The notes beneath the pieces are model-generated. The model did no database searches, was not told the DNA's origin, and saw only the letters and a program-made list of their open reading frames with translations. From Chitinophagaceae bacterium (GTDB taxonomy: Bacteria; Bacteroidota; Bacteroidia; Chitinophagales; Chitinophagaceae), in NCBI GenBank assembly GCA_016702745.1, contig JADJDJ010000002.1, forward strand, positions 372,001 to 436,000: a stretch of 64,000 bases of DNA, written 5' to 3'. Positions 42,788 to 52,985 of the stretch are shown one piece after another. A program made the position numbers and the translations under genes. Every line of letters begins with the position of its first letter. Position 1 is the first letter of the stretch.

Positions 42788-45700
42788 ATGAATACTACGG
42801 CGGTTGCCGGTGGCGATGCCAATAATACAACAGGAGCGGCCTGGGATGGTGTTATTCCCGGAGGTTCTCTCACCGGAAGTAACAGCGGTAAACCCGCTAC
42901 ACTTACAGACGGAACCAATTCCATGTGGATTGGAACTGTGAATGCGGTTACTCCGTTTTCTACCGAATGGGACAATGGCTTTTTTGCCTGTGGACCCAAT
43001 GTAAGTACGGCCCCTCTGGCCCGCACTGCTCTTCATACTCCAGGCAACTGGACAGTTTCTAATACCACAGCAGCATTTACGCTGCCAACCGGTTGTAATT
43101 TCCTGGGCGTCTTGTCTGCTCCGGGTATTTCCGGACAGCCTTCCAACAGCGCAATTTGTGAAGGCGCCAATACAAGTTTTACCATCACCGCAACTGGCGC
43201 CACTGGTTATCAGTGGCAGGTGGATAATGGCGGTGGATTTGCTAATATTACGGATGATGCCACCTACAATGGTGCATTAACTGCCACCTTAAATATTACA
43301 GCAGCTCCATTTAGTTTAAATGGCTATCTGTATCGTTGTATCGCATCCAACGGATCAGGATCCACGAACTCCAATTCTGCATCACTTACCGTAACTCCAT
43401 TGCCGGTAGCCCCGACTTTACTGGCTAAAACACCCGCTTCAATTACTGTTGCAGATGGTACGCCGGTTAGTGCTACGTTTAATGCCGGAAGTGGTGGAAC
43501 CGGCTGTACTGATGATTTCAGATTCACTACAAATGGCGGCATCTCCTATTTACCTTATACACCGGGAGCTAATATCAGCACAACCGGTCTCGCAGCAGGT
43601 GGTGGTACTGTAGTCATTGAAGGTCGCCGGGCAGGATGTTCTTCTGCCTGTCAGGGTAGTTATGTAGGACTGGTATCCTGGGTAGTAACACCACTGCCGG
43701 CCGGTGCCACAACACTTAGCGCCGGAGATATAGCATTTGCAAGTTATGCATCCAGCTATCTGACACCTGCAGAAGACAATTTCTCATTTGTATTACTTCG
43801 CAGTGTTGGACCGGGTACAACCATCAACTTTACCAATAACGGCTGGTTGAGTACGAATGTATTCAGAGCAGGGGAAGAAACAGTTACCTGGACAGCCCCT
43901 GCCGGTGGACTGATTGCAGGTACTGAAATCAGGATTACTGATTTAACTGCCACGAAAACCGGGGGTGGAAACGCAGGAACAGTTACCGGCACAGGCTTAA
44001 ACCTGAATACCGGTGGTGACCAGGTTCTGGCTTATCAGGGTGCTCCCGGCTCACCTACTTTTATCAGTGCGATTCACATGAATGTATATAATGCAGGATC
44101 AGGAGATCCGGTTACTACAACAGCTGCGGCCTGGGATGGTACAGCAAATACATCCAACAGCAGTGCCCTGCCAACCGGACTCACTACAGGTACCAACTGT
44201 ATCTGGATCGGTACCCAGGGTATACCTGCTTCAGAATTTAATAATGCCCGTTATGGCAACTGTTCAGCTCCTGCAGTATCCGGTCCGGTTACAGTGCTTC
44301 GGGCTCTGTTGAATAATCAGGCCAACTGGATTAAGGATGATAACACACCGCCTTCGTTTACACTGCCAACTGGTTGTAATTACCTGGGTACCCTGGTACC
44401 AACAATTACTGTAACAGGTACCCCACTGGCACCATTTGCAGCCTGTGGTGGTTCAAATTCACCAGAGCAGAGTTTTACAGTATCTGGTGCTGCTTTAAGT
44501 ACAGATATTATTATCACAGCGCCTGGAGGGTTTGAGGTTTCAACTACGAGCGGCAGCGGATTTAATAGTTCAGTTACATTAACATTATCAGGCGGAGGAG
44601 TACCCACCACCACGATATATGTACGTACAACAACGGCGGCCAGCGGAACACCTTCCGGTAATATCACAATCGCCAGTACCGGTGTTACCACTATTAATGC
44701 AGCGGTATCAGCCACTATTGGCATTAATCCTACTGCAGCAGACGCAGGTATTGATGCAGGTGTTTGTGCGCTCACGTATACACTTACCGGTAATATTCCG
44801 GTTTCGGGAACTGGGACATGGACACAACAGGCTGGACCCGGTACAGCTACTTTTGTAGATCCAACACAGGGTAATACATCAGTAACAGTGGATGCTCAGG
44901 GGGCCTATACTTTCCGCTGGAGCATCACTGGCAGTGGTATTTGCCCTGTTTCATTTGATGAAGTGGCAATCACATTTAGCAATACTCCAACAGTAGCTGC
45001 GGCCGGCCCTGATGGTACCGCGTGTGTTAGTCCCGCTACATATACCATGGCGGCCAATACACCGGTAGTAGGTACAGGTTCCTGGTCACAATTACCAGGA
45101 GGTCCCGGCACAGCCATCATCTTTACGCCAGGCTCACCCACAACGAATATTGGTAATCTATCCGCTCCTGGTGTGTATACCTTCAGGTGGACCATCAGCA
45201 ACGGAAGTTGTACCGCTTCGACAGATGATATGACCATTACGGTGAACACCAACCCCGCTTTATTTACATTAGCCGGCGGTGGTACTTTCTGTCCGGGTAC
45301 AACCACCCTTACCGGCCCGATTGACCCCAACTATACTTATATATGGCAAAGGAGCCTTACCGGTATCGCCAATCCAAACAGCTTTACCAGTTTCGGAGGC
45401 ACTAGCTCCACGCAGGATGTCACATTATCCGGTAATTATCGCTTAATTGTAGCCAACCAGTTTGGTTGTTCAGTATCTGATACAACTCCCGTAAGCATGG
45501 CCGACTTTGTATTCAATGGCAGTCTGGCTACCGGTGATGCACAACAAACAGGCCGCCTGAACCGCTTTGCGACTGTGAGTACTTGTGCAGCACCCAAAGC
45601 CTGCCCGCTTACATTTACTACTACGGGTGCTCGCTTTTACGATAGTTATACTATTACTAATATCAGAAACGTACCTGTCTGCGCGACCATTGGCCTTAGG

Positions 45701-48700
45701 AGTGATTGTGGAACCAGTCTTTTCAATGTAGCTTACCTGGGCAGCTTCAATCCAACAGCACTTTGTACCAATTACCTGGCAGATCCCGGTTCATCATTCC
45801 CCGGTACCGGATATATGGAAGTTACTATTCCTGCCAATGCAACCATTGAAGTGGTTGTGCATGAAGTGAATCCGGGCACAGGTTGTGCCGGCTACCAATT
45901 AACAGTAGATGTGCCAAGAGAATCTGGTGTTACCGTTAACCCAAGCACTCCAATTTGTTCTGCTACACCGGTTACCTTAACAGCCCCAGTGGCCGGTACT
46001 TATTCATGGAACCCGGGTGGTAATACCACACAGTCCATTGTTGTTACCCCAGCGGTAACGACTAAATATTATGTAACCCTGGGAGGATATGGAAATAATG
46101 GTTGTACAGGGCTGGATTCAGCTAACGTAGTAGTAAATCAATTACCCACTACCGCAGATGCAGGACTTGATGCTGCGGTTTGCGCCTTGAATTATACACT
46201 GGCAGGTAATACACCAACAGTTGGTACTGGTACATGGACACAGGTAGCCGGACCAGGTACTGCCAGCTTTACAGATGCTAACCTGGCTACATCTGGTGTA
46301 AGCGTATCGGCCAATGGCATTTATACATTCCGTTGGACAATTGCTACAGGTGCCCCTTGCCCCAACAGCTCACAGGATGATGTAACTGTTAACTTTGCCG
46401 GAACACCTTCAGTGGCTGATGCAGGTATAGATAAAACTGCTTGTATTTCGCCAGGCAGAGCGACCATGACTGCGGCAGTACCAGCAGTTGGTACGGGTGT
46501 TTGGTCACAAGTAGCCGGCCCCGTAACAGCCAGTATCATTTCGCCAAACGCACCCAATACACTTATCACAGGTCTTAATACGCTTGGTACTTATACCTTC
46601 AGGTGGACTGTTTCCAATAGCCCTTGCCCATCTAATTTTGATGAGGTAAATGTGGTGGTGAACAGTAACCCTGCCAGCTTTACCATCACAGGCGGTGGTA
46701 CTTTCTGCCCTTCTGGCACCACCCTGGTCGGACCAGTTGATCCTAATTATACTTATCAGTGGGGTAAGAGCTACCTGTCGGCTCCATTTGCAGGAGTCGG
46801 TACTGCCCAAACCCTGGCCGTAACAAGTTCTGGTATTTACGAGTTAGTAGTTACCAACCAATTTGGTTGCAGCACCAGCAATACAACAGTGGTGAATGCC
46901 GCTGATTATGTATTTACTGGTAGCCTTGCAACAGGCGATGCTGTACAAACAGGCCGATTGAACCGTTTTGCTGCGATTAGTACTTGTGCAGCACCTAAGG
47001 CCTGTCCCGGCACCTTTACAACAACAGGCTCTCGGGTTTATGACAGCTATACAATAACTAACCCCCGCCCCGTACCTGTTTGCGCCGTTATTGGTTTGAA
47101 TTCAGGTTGTGGTACAGCCATATTCTCTGTGGCTTACACTGGCAGCTACGACCCCAATAATCTTTGTACTAATTACCTGGCTGATCCGGGTTCTTCCCCT
47201 TCAACCAGTATCTTCTACGAAGCCACAATACCTGCCAATGGAACCATCGTAGTGGTAGTACATGAAGTGAATCCTGCTCAGGGTTGTGCTAACTATACCC
47301 TTACTGTGGATGTGCCCAGGGATATGAGTGCAATAGTGGCTAACCCACCAAGTGTAACATGTGCCAGCATATCTACGTTAACAGCTCCGATAGCTAATAG
47401 TTACTTGTGGACACCAGGTGGTGCCCCTACACGATCAATGGTAACAGCGCCGTTGTTTGTGCCCACTCAATACAAGGTTACATTGGGTTATGGCAACAAT
47501 GGTTGCTCCAGAGAAGATTCTGTAACAGTTGCAGTAACCAGCCTGCCTCCAACAGTTACCTGTCCTGCTAATATTACGCTGAGTAATACGGTTGGTCTTT
47601 GCGGAAGAGCTGTTACTTACAGTGCTCCTGTTGGTGGATTACCCGCGCCTACTGTTACATATAGCCTTTCCGGTGCCACAACCGGATCGGGTTCGGGTAC
47701 TGGAAGTGGAACACTATTTAATGTTGGAACCACAACCGTTACAATTACTGTTACCAATTTATGCGGAACGACTAATTGTTCATTTACCGTTACAATTAAT
47801 GATACCGAACCTCCAACAGTTACAACTGGCTCAATGGGCAGTGGCTATGCAAGCGTAGCAGCAGCAGAAGCCGCAGCACTGGCAGCTACTTCGGCTACCG
47901 ATAATTGTCCGGGTGTGCTCACGGAAGTCGCCAGTACGGTTGGAACCTGCTCAGCAGTAATTACAGTAACTACAACAGACATCGCTGGTAATTCTACCGC
48001 TGTAACATATAATACCAGAATTGATAACACCGCACCGGTCATCACCTGCCCCGCTCCTGTAACAGTGAGCTGCGCCAGTGCTGTACCAGCAGCGAATATT
48101 TCGCTTGTAACAGTAACCGATAACTGTCCGGGCGTGATCACTGTAATTCATGTAGGTGATGTAATCAGCGCGCAAACCTGTACCAACCGCTTTACAGTAA
48201 CCCGTACCTATCGGGCAACAGATGGTTGTGGTAATTTTGCAGAATGCACACAGATCATTACAGTGAACGACCAGACAGCACCTACATTAACCTGTCCTGC
48301 ACCTGTAACCGTAAGTTGTGCCGCTGCCGTTCCTGTACCGGATATCAATAGCGTAACAGGTGTAACCGACAACTGTGGTGGCCCCGTAACGGTTACCCAT
48401 GTAAGTGATGTGATCAGCGCCCAGACCTGTCTGAACCGCTATACTATCACCCGTACTTACAGGGCAACAGATGTGTGTGGTAATTTTGCAGAGTGTACAC
48501 AGATCATTACGGTGAACGACCAAACGCCACCTGTAATTACCTGTCCTGCTAATATCACAGTAAACAATACACCAAACCAGTGTGGTGCCATTGTGAACTT
48601 CACTGTAACAGCAACGGATAACTGTGCCGGTGCAATCACCATTACTTCGGTACCTGCTTCCGGTAGCTTCTTCCCTGTAGGAACTACAACAGTAACTTCT

Positions 48701-50662
48701 ACTGCGGTTGATGCCTGTGGTAATACTTCTACCTGTACGTTTACTGTAACAGTAGTGGATGTACAACCACCGGTGATCACTTGCCCGGCGAATATTACAA
48801 CAGGTAATAATCCTGGTATCTGCGGTGCAGTGGTGAACTTCCCGCTGCCAACAGTTTCCGATAACTGCCCGCTTCCTGGTGGTGTAACGCTGAATCAGAA
48901 TACGAACACAACAACCATTGCCTTCAATACCGGAATTTCCTGTAACGCAGGTGCTACTTCATTCTGGAGAGCCTATAACCTTGCCAGCTTCCCGGCAGTA
49001 ACCGGACCACTGACAATCAATAGCGTGAGATTTGGTATTGAAGTCAATAATACCGGAGTTGCACAAACCATGACGGTTAACCTGTATAATCAAACCGGCG
49101 CTGCCTTCCCTGGCGGAACCAGGACCCTGATTGCAACAGGAACAGTAAGTATCACTGCTGCGGCGAATACTTTCTATACCGTGAATTTTGGATCAGCCCC
49201 AACCGTACCTGCCAACGCCATCATCATTGTGGAAGTAGCAACTCCTGTGGGAGGTGTCTTCCCTGCAGCCAATGGACTGGGAGAATCCGGACCTTCCTAT
49301 ATCTCATCCACAGCTTGTGGTGTGCCGAACCCGGTAACACTGGCTTCACTTGGCTTTACTGCTAACCATACAATTATTGGTATGTCGGGTACAGTTCCGG
49401 TTGTGCCACCGATACTGGTTCAAACAGCTGGTCTGCCATCAGGCAGCACCTTCCCGGTTGGTACAACAACCAATACATTTGTAGCCAGGGATAATGCAGG
49501 CAATACATCAACCTGTTCATTTACCGTAACAGTAAATGATGTAGAACAGCCAACGATCACTTGTCCTGGCAACCAGGTAAGGAATACTGATCCGGGTGTT
49601 TGTTATGCGACCTTCCCTGATCCTCCGGGCATACCAAGACCAACCTTTGCGGATAACTGCGCGGTGACAAGGCTTACCTGGAGCATGACAGGACCTGGTG
49701 GTACCACCACTTCACCTGCTTCCGGTATTAACTATGTACCGAATAACACACAATTCCTGCTGAATGGTACAACGGGCACAGGTGTAACCACAATCACATA
49801 TACAGCAGCTGATGCTGCCGGTAATACAAGAACCTGCTCATTCACGGTAACAGTGAACGACGCTTCTATACCGGTGATCAGTGTACAGCCGGCAACAGTC
49901 TTTGTTTGCGAGGGCGGTAATGCTGTCTTCAGTGTAACAGCCACAGCCGGAGCAGGCAATCCGCTTGCCTATCAATGGCAGCAATGGAATGGCAGTGCAT
50001 GGGTGAATATTGGCGGTGCCACCAGTTCAACCCTGACCATCCCTGCGGTTGCATTTACACAGAATACCAATACATACAGAGTGGTACTCACCGGCAGATG
50101 TTCTGTAGTGAATTCTGCAGCAGCAACGCTGTTCGTGAATCCGCTGCCGAGCGTGACCCTGCTGACATCCATTCCACCGGCTATTCAACCTGGACAGTCA
50201 CTGAATATCACTTCAAATGTTAATCCTCCGGGTGGTACTTATGCCTGGTTCCTGAATGGACAGTTGTTACCAACAGCATTGGGCTCATCGCTCAATAACC
50301 TGACGGTTGATAATCTGGGTACATACCGACTGGTTTATACAGACCTGAACGGTTGTGTGGGTACATCGGCTAACCTGGTGATCAGCGCCTTCCAGTCAGA
50401 GAAACTCTGGATTTATCCGAATCCGAATACAGGAAGATTCCAGATCCGTTTCTTCAATCATGTTAACGAACAAATCACAATCAATGTGTATGACATGAAG
50501 GGATCGCGGGTTTACCAGCGGGCGGTTACTCCGACTGCGAACTATACCAGAATCGATGTTGATCTTGGTACCGCTATCCCTGCCGGATTCTATATAGTGG
50601 AAGTGAGAGGAGGCAATGGCAGTCTGATAGGTAAAAAGAAGATCGTGGTATATCATAACTAA
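42788..50662 (+). CDS. Main part of the giant surface protein: Ig-like, tandem repeats, HYR domains, T9SS type A sorting domain
   Basis: This part has 2624 residues. The order by nucleotide position is: end of the first beta-sandwich domain (to 43090); an Ig-like domain (43100-43400); a second copy of the N-terminal domain (43700-44380); a bacterial beta-sandwich with GGFEVSTTSGSGF (44400-44720); two long tandem repeats (44731 and 46147 onward); and HYR-type domains with repeated VITCPANITV, DNC and FPVGTTTVT motifs (47540-49880). A jelly-roll-like insert lies at 48890-49400. A last Ig domain (49880-50150) precedes a T9SS type A sorting domain (KLWIYPNPNTGRFQI at 50399 to VVYHN). It is a surface-exposed or secreted adhesin-like protein. 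No enzyme motif was seen. Confidence 0.85.
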   Translation: MNTTAVAGGDANNTTGAAWDGVIPGGSLTGSNSGKPATLTDGTNSMWIGTVNAVTPFSTEWDNGFFACGPNVSTAPLARTALHTPGNWTVSNTTAAFTLPTGCNFLGVLSAPGISGQPSNSAICEGANTSFTITATGATGYQWQVDNGGGFANITDDATYNGALTATLNITAAPFSLNGYLYRCIASNGSGSTNSNSASLTVTPLPVAPTLLAKTPASITVADGTPVSATFNAGSGGTGCTDDFRFTTNGGISYLPYTPGANISTTGLAAGGGTVVIEGRRAGCSSACQGSYVGLVSWVVTPLPAGATTLSAGDIAFASYASSYLTPAEDNFSFVLLRSVGPGTTINFTNNGWLSTNVFRAGEETVTWTAPAGGLIAGTEIRITDLTATKTGGGNAGTVTGTGLNLNTGGDQVLAYQGAPGSPTFISAIHMNVYNAGSGDPVTTTAAAWDGTANTSNSSALPTGLTTGTNCIWIGTQGIPASEFNNARYGNCSAPAVSGPVTVLRALLNNQANWIKDDNTPPSFTLPTGCNYLGTLVPTITVTGTPLAPFAACGGSNSPEQSFTVSGAALSTDIIITAPGGFEVSTTSGSGFNSSVTLTLSGGGVPTTTIYVRTTTAASGTPSGNITIASTGVTTINAAVSATIGINPTAADAGIDAGVCALTYTLTGNIPVSGTGTWTQQAGPGTATFVDPTQGNTSVTVDAQGAYTFRWSITGSGICPVSFDEVAITFSNTPTVAAAGPDGTACVSPATYTMAANTPVVGTGSWSQLPGGPGTAIIFTPGSPTTNIGNLSAPGVYTFRWTISNGSCTASTDDMTITVNTNPALFTLAGGGTFCPGTTTLTGPIDPNYTYIWQRSLTGIANPNSFTSFGGTSSTQDVTLSGNYRLIVANQFGCSVSDTTPVSMADFVFNGSLATGDAQQTGRLNRFATVSTCAAPKACPLTFTTTGARFYDSYTITNIRNVPVCATIGLRSDCGTSLFNVAYLGSFNPTALCTNYLADPGSSFPGTGYMEVTIPANATIEVVVHEVNPGTGCAGYQLTVDVPRESGVTVNPSTPICSATPVTLTAPVAGTYSWNPGGNTTQSIVVTPAVTTKYYVTLGGYGNNGCTGLDSANVVVNQLPTTADAGLDAAVCALNYTLAGNTPTVGTGTWTQVAGPGTASFTDANLATSGVSVSANGIYTFRWTIATGAPCPNSSQDDVTVNFAGTPSVADAGIDKTACISPGRATMTAAVPAVGTGVWSQVAGPVTASIISPNAPNTLITGLNTLGTYTFRWTVSNSPCPSNFDEVNVVVNSNPASFTITGGGTFCPSGTTLVGPVDPNYTYQWGKSYLSAPFAGVGTAQTLAVTSSGIYELVVTNQFGCSTSNTTVVNAADYVFTGSLATGDAVQTGRLNRFAAISTCAAPKACPGTFTTTGSRVYDSYTITNPRPVPVCAVIGLNSGCGTAIFSVAYTGSYDPNNLCTNYLADPGSSPSTSIFYEATIPANGTIVVVVHEVNPAQGCANYTLTVDVPRDMSAIVANPPSVTCASISTLTAPIANSYLWTPGGAPTRSMVTAPLFVPTQYKVTLGYGNNGCSREDSVTVAVTSLPPTVTCPANITLSNTVGLCGRAVTYSAPVGGLPAPTVTYSLSGATTGSGSGTGSGTLFNVGTTTVTITVTNLCGTTNCSFTVTINDTEPPTVTTGSMGSGYASVAAAEAAALAATSATDNCPGVLTEVASTVGTCSAVITVTTTDIAGNSTAVTYNTRIDNTAPVITCPAPVTVSCASAVPAANISLVTVTDNCPGVITVIHVGDVISAQTCTNRFTVTRTYRATDGCGNFAECTQIITVNDQTAPTLTCPAPVTVSCAAAVPVPDINSVTGVTDNCGGPVTVTHVSDVISAQTCLNRYTITRTYRATDVCGNFAECTQIITVNDQTPPVITCPANITVNNTPNQCGAIVNFTVTATDNCAGAITITSVPASGSFFPVGTTTVTSTAVDACGNTSTCTFTVTVVDVQPPVITCPANITTGNNPGICGAVVNFPLPTVSDNCPLPGGVTLNQNTNTTTIAFNTGISCNAGATSFWRAYNLASFPAVTGPLTINSVRFGIEVNNTGVAQTMTVNLYNQTGAAFPGGTRTLIATGTVSITAAANTFYTVNFGSAPTVPANAIIIVEVATPVGGVFPAANGLGESGPSYISSTACGVPNPVTLASLGFTANHTIIGMSGTVPVVPPILVQTAGLPSGSTFPVGTTTNTFVARDNAGNTSTCSFTVTVNDVEQPTITCPGNQVRNTDPGVCYATFPDPPGIPRPTFADNCAVTRLTWSMTGPGGTTTSPASGINYVPNNTQFLLNGTTGTGVTTITYTAADAAGNTRTCSFTVTVNDASIPVISVQPATVFVCEGGNAVFSVTATAGAGNPLAYQWQQWNGSAWVNIGGATSSTLTIPAVAFTQNTNTYRVVLTGRCSVVNSAAATLFVNPLPSVTLLTSIPPAIQPGQSLNITSNVNPPGGTYAWFLNGQLLPTALGSSLNNLTVDNLGTYRLVYTDLNGCVGTSANLVISAFQSEKLWIYPNPNTGRFQIRFFNHVNEQITINVYDMKGSRVYQRAVTPTANYTRIDVDLGTAIPAGFYIVEVRGGNGSLIGKKKIVVYHN
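44731..47323 (+). repeat. Two tandem 1.4-kb coding repeats in the giant protein
   Basis: A unit beginning AADAGIDAGVCALTYTL (from about 44731) recurs as TADAGLDAAVCALNYTL (from about 46147), 1416 bp later. Each unit includes PKD-like segments (GTGTWTQ, then YTFRW), GGGTFCP, and the long match around GSLATGDAQQTGRLNRFA to CTNYLADPGSS and VVVHEVNPG. The copies are clearly related but not identical at DNA level. Confidence 0.8.
48029..48524 (+). repeat. Two tandem HYR-type repeats of about 247 bp
   Basis: Units start at 48029 and 48275 (a third, divergent HYR unit begins at 48524), each coding CPAPVTVSCA, then DVISAQTC, TRTYRATD, CGNFAECTQIITVNDQT. The second is nearly a copy of the first, suggesting recent duplication within the gene. 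Confidence 0.8.
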
Positions 50663-50684
50663 ACGGCATTTTTAACTGAATAGA

Positions 50685-50716
50685 ACGGGACTGTGTATCA
50701 CAGTCCCGTTTTTTTA
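50685..50716 (+). terminator. Rho-independent terminator after the giant protein gene
   Basis: ACGGGACTGTG (50685-50695) and CACAGTCCCGT (50699-50709) form an 11-bp stem with a 3-nt loop, followed by a T run to 50716. It lies 22 nt after the stop codon. Confidence 0.9.
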
Positions 50717-50778
50717 TGACCATTAGCAATACCAAATCACAGCGCCTGCTTAAATTTGTCATCATCAATAATTGAAAA

Positions 50779-51159
50779 ATGAAACTCGATCTCGCAGTCA
50801 TGCGTCCTGTCAATGTACAAAGAGCCACCGAAGGTTTCCGTTGTTATGATAACCAACCACTCACTTACTGGACTACTGCCCTTGCCGGTGAAGTAGGTGA
50901 ACTCTGTAATATGATCAAGAAACTCCAAAGGGTGGAAAGAGGAGGTATTGATGGAGGAAGCAGCTACACAGCAAAAGATATCAGCAAGGAAATGCTCAAG
51001 GAAGAAATCGGTGGAATTGCCATCTATCTCGATCTGCTGGCTTCTTTGCTGGATATTGATCTGGAAGAAGCCATTATAGAGACCTTTAACAGTAAATCAA
51101 AAAAGTATGGCTTCAAACAAATGCTTGAAACAACGGAAGAAAATAATAGCAAACTTTAA
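50779..51159 (+). CDS. MazG-like nucleotide pyrophosphohydrolase
   Basis: The 126-residue single-domain protein of the all-alpha NTP-PPase (MazG-like) superfamily shows TTALAGEVGELCNMIKKL (the first metal-binding Glu pair) and LKEEIGGIAIYLDLLASLL (the second EE/D motif). Such enzymes hydrolyse nucleoside triphosphates to monophosphates and clear damaged nucleotides. The third gene of the region, a DinB-like protein, begins 8 nt later. Confidence 0.85.
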   Translation: MKLDLAVMRPVNVQRATEGFRCYDNQPLTYWTTALAGEVGELCNMIKKLQRVERGGIDGGSSYTAKDISKEMLKEEIGGIAIYLDLLASLLDIDLEEAIIETFNSKSKKYGFKQMLETTEENNSKL

Positions 51160-51167
51160 ATCTGAAC

Positions 51168-51641
51168 ATGATGAAATGTTCACAACAAATTGCTGCTCAT
51201 TTCAGACAACTCTATTTCGGAGGGAACTGGACCTGGGTCAACCTGAAGGATACACTGAAAGAGATCAGCTGGGAACAGGCCATTACAAAAGTGCAGGATT
51301 TTAATACCATTGCTGTGCTGGTCTATCATATCAGTTATTATGTAACAGTTCAGTTGAAAGTATTAAAAGGAGGCAACCTCGAAGGAACCGATAAAGACAG
51401 TTTCAATTGTCCGCCCATTCAAGCAGCGGCAGACTGGGAAGCACTGCTCAGTAAAACCTGGCAGGAGTGGGAAGAATATGCAGCCCTGGTGGAACAGCTT
51501 CCTGATCCGCAGCTGGAAGAAGTATTTGTGATGGAAAAATATGGAAGCTGGCACCGCAACCTGATGGGATTGATCGAACACGCCCACTATCACCTGGGAC
51601 AAATCGTCATGCTGAAAAAAATGATACAATCAGGGGAATAA
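51168..51641 (+). CDS. DinB-like four-helix protein
   Basis: The 157-residue soluble helical protein has the DinB-superfamily pattern of spaced His residues: FNTIAVLVYHISYYVT and GLIEHAHYHLGQIVML. Together these can bind a metal ion. Members include thiol-dependent transferases, and the substrate is unknown. It lies 8 nt after the MazG-like gene on the same strand. Confidence 0.8.
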   Translation: MMKCSQQIAAHFRQLYFGGNWTWVNLKDTLKEISWEQAITKVQDFNTIAVLVYHISYYVTVQLKVLKGGNLEGTDKDSFNCPPIQAAADWEALLSKTWQEWEEYAALVEQLPDPQLEEVFVMEKYGSWHRNLMGLIEHAHYHLGQIVMLKKMIQSGE

Positions 51642-51696
51642 TACACAGCGAATGTATCCCATCAGTAAACCATATTTCGCTCTTCAATTCTCTTTA

Positions 51697-51732
51697 CTTT
51701 GCGTTCTTGGGGTGTATTCTCTTTGCGTTCTT
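51697..51732. repeat. Short intergenic direct repeat
   Basis: The 12-mer CTTTGCGTTCTT occurs at 51697-51708 and again at 51721-51732 (period 24), in the gap between convergent genes. Similar CTTTGCG repeats are known from intergenic regions of other bacteria. Function is unknown. Confidence 0.45.
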
Positions 51733-51746
51733 TGTGGTAAAATTTC

Positions 51747-52790
51747 TTAGAGCGAACTCATATCTATCACAAACCGGTACCGCACATCTCCTTTCAGCAT
51801 TCTTTCATAAGCTTCATTGATCTCATCCATCCTGATCAGCTCAATATCACTTACGATATTATGTTCAGCGCAATAATCAAGCATTTCCTGTGTCTCGGGT
51901 AACCCGCCGATTAAGGATCCTCCCAGGCTTTTTCTTCCAAAGATCAGACTCATGGAATGAACCGGAGTAGGAGCAGGAGGAACACCCACACAAACCATGG
52001 TCCCGTTGGTTTTCAGCATCCCCAGGTAAAAATTGTAATCATGCTGAGCAGATACGGTATCAAGAATAAAATCAAAATACCCGGTTACCGATTTAGCCTG
52101 CGCTTCATCACTGGTTAAAACAAATTTATGGGCCCCCAAACGCTGGGCATCTTTTTCCTTGGAGGGAGAATGGCTGAGCATGGTAACTTCTGCTCCCATA
52201 CTCACTGCAAACTTCACACCCATATGTCCCAAACCACCCAGGCCAAGAATACCCACTTTCATTCCAGGGCCTATTTTCCAATGCCGAAGCGGAGAATACG
52301 TGGTGATACCCGCACAAAGCAGGGGAGCAGTAGCCGCCAGATCCAGTTTATCAGATATACGCAACACAAAATCTTCATGTGCCAGGATCATTTTACTGTA
52401 ACCACCATAAGTGGGCCCGCTGCCATCCCTTTCCATTCCACCATAGGTAAACACGCCACCCTGCGCACAATACTGTTCCAAACCCTCTTTGCAATTATCA
52501 CATTCCCGGCAACTATCAACCAAACATCCAATCGCTGCCAGATCACCTGCCTTGAATTTTTTTACATGCGCGCCTACTGCCGTTACACGACCAACGATTT
52601 CATGTCCGGGAACAACGGGAAATACCGTCATGCCCCATTCATTACGCGCAAAATGAAGATCACTGTGGCAAACACCGCAGAACAGGATCTCTATCTGAAC
52701 ATCATGTGGTTTGGGATCCCTTCTTTCAACCGTCCAGGGGGTAAGAGGTGAATGGTCAGTTTGGGCGGCATAGGCTTTTGTAGTAGTCAT
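51747..52790 (-). CDS. Zinc-dependent NAD(P) alcohol dehydrogenase
   Basis: The 347-residue medium-chain dehydrogenase resembles the YahK/cinnamyl-alcohol-dehydrogenase group. It has the catalytic-zinc motif GVCHSDLHFARNEWG and PVVPGHEIVGRV, and the structural-zinc loop with four Cys (CLVDSCRECDNCKEGLEQYC, then a C-terminal GGV). The Rossmann motif is GLGGLGHMGVKFA. It reduces aldehydes or oxidises alcohols, probably NADPH-linked. It stands alone, with a 195-bp gap before the next gene. Confidence 0.93.
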   Translation of the reverse strand: MTTTKAYAAQTDHSPLTPWTVERRDPKPHDVQIEILFCGVCHSDLHFARNEWGMTVFPVVPGHEIVGRVTAVGAHVKKFKAGDLAAIGCLVDSCRECDNCKEGLEQYCAQGGVFTYGGMERDGSGPTYGGYSKMILAHEDFVLRISDKLDLAATAPLLCAGITTYSPLRHWKIGPGMKVGILGLGGLGHMGVKFAVSMGAEVTMLSHSPSKEKDAQRLGAHKFVLTSDEAQAKSVTGYFDFILDTVSAQHDYNFYLGMLKTNGTMVCVGVPPAPTPVHSMSLIFGRKSLGGSLIGGLPETQEMLDYCAEHNIVSDIELIRMDEINEAYERMLKGDVRYRFVIDMSSL

Positions 52791-52985
52791 AATAGTGAAT
52801 TATAAATAAATGTACTTGTAAATCTAAAGCTTCCCGCTTCAATATCAGCAGATATTAATCTGTTTCGCAAATAAATACCAAACGGTCTCGTTTCTTCTAT
52901 AAACGGTTATAACCACCCTAAATTAAAAAGTGATGATTTCATGACAGTAATTCAATGGCTCCATGAGTTTCCATGATCCATATCA

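Larger units (their letters stand above)
42306..50662 (+). pseudogene. Giant HYR-repeat T9SS protein gene, split by one T-run frameshift
   Basis: Two open frames (42306-42701 and 42788-50662) are one gene of about 2785 residues. The T run at 42692-42697 has six T; with seven, the reading continues from VGAGF into FVGTISISNGGDQLFAYQG and on through the ATG at 42788 without a stop. The completed N-terminal domain is then a clear match to a second copy within the same protein (nt 43700-44380: LSAGDIAFASY and GNAGTVTGTGLNLNTGGDQVLAYQG). That match shows the corrected frame is right. The coding sequence is otherwise intact, so a sequencing error is likely. Confidence 0.82.
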
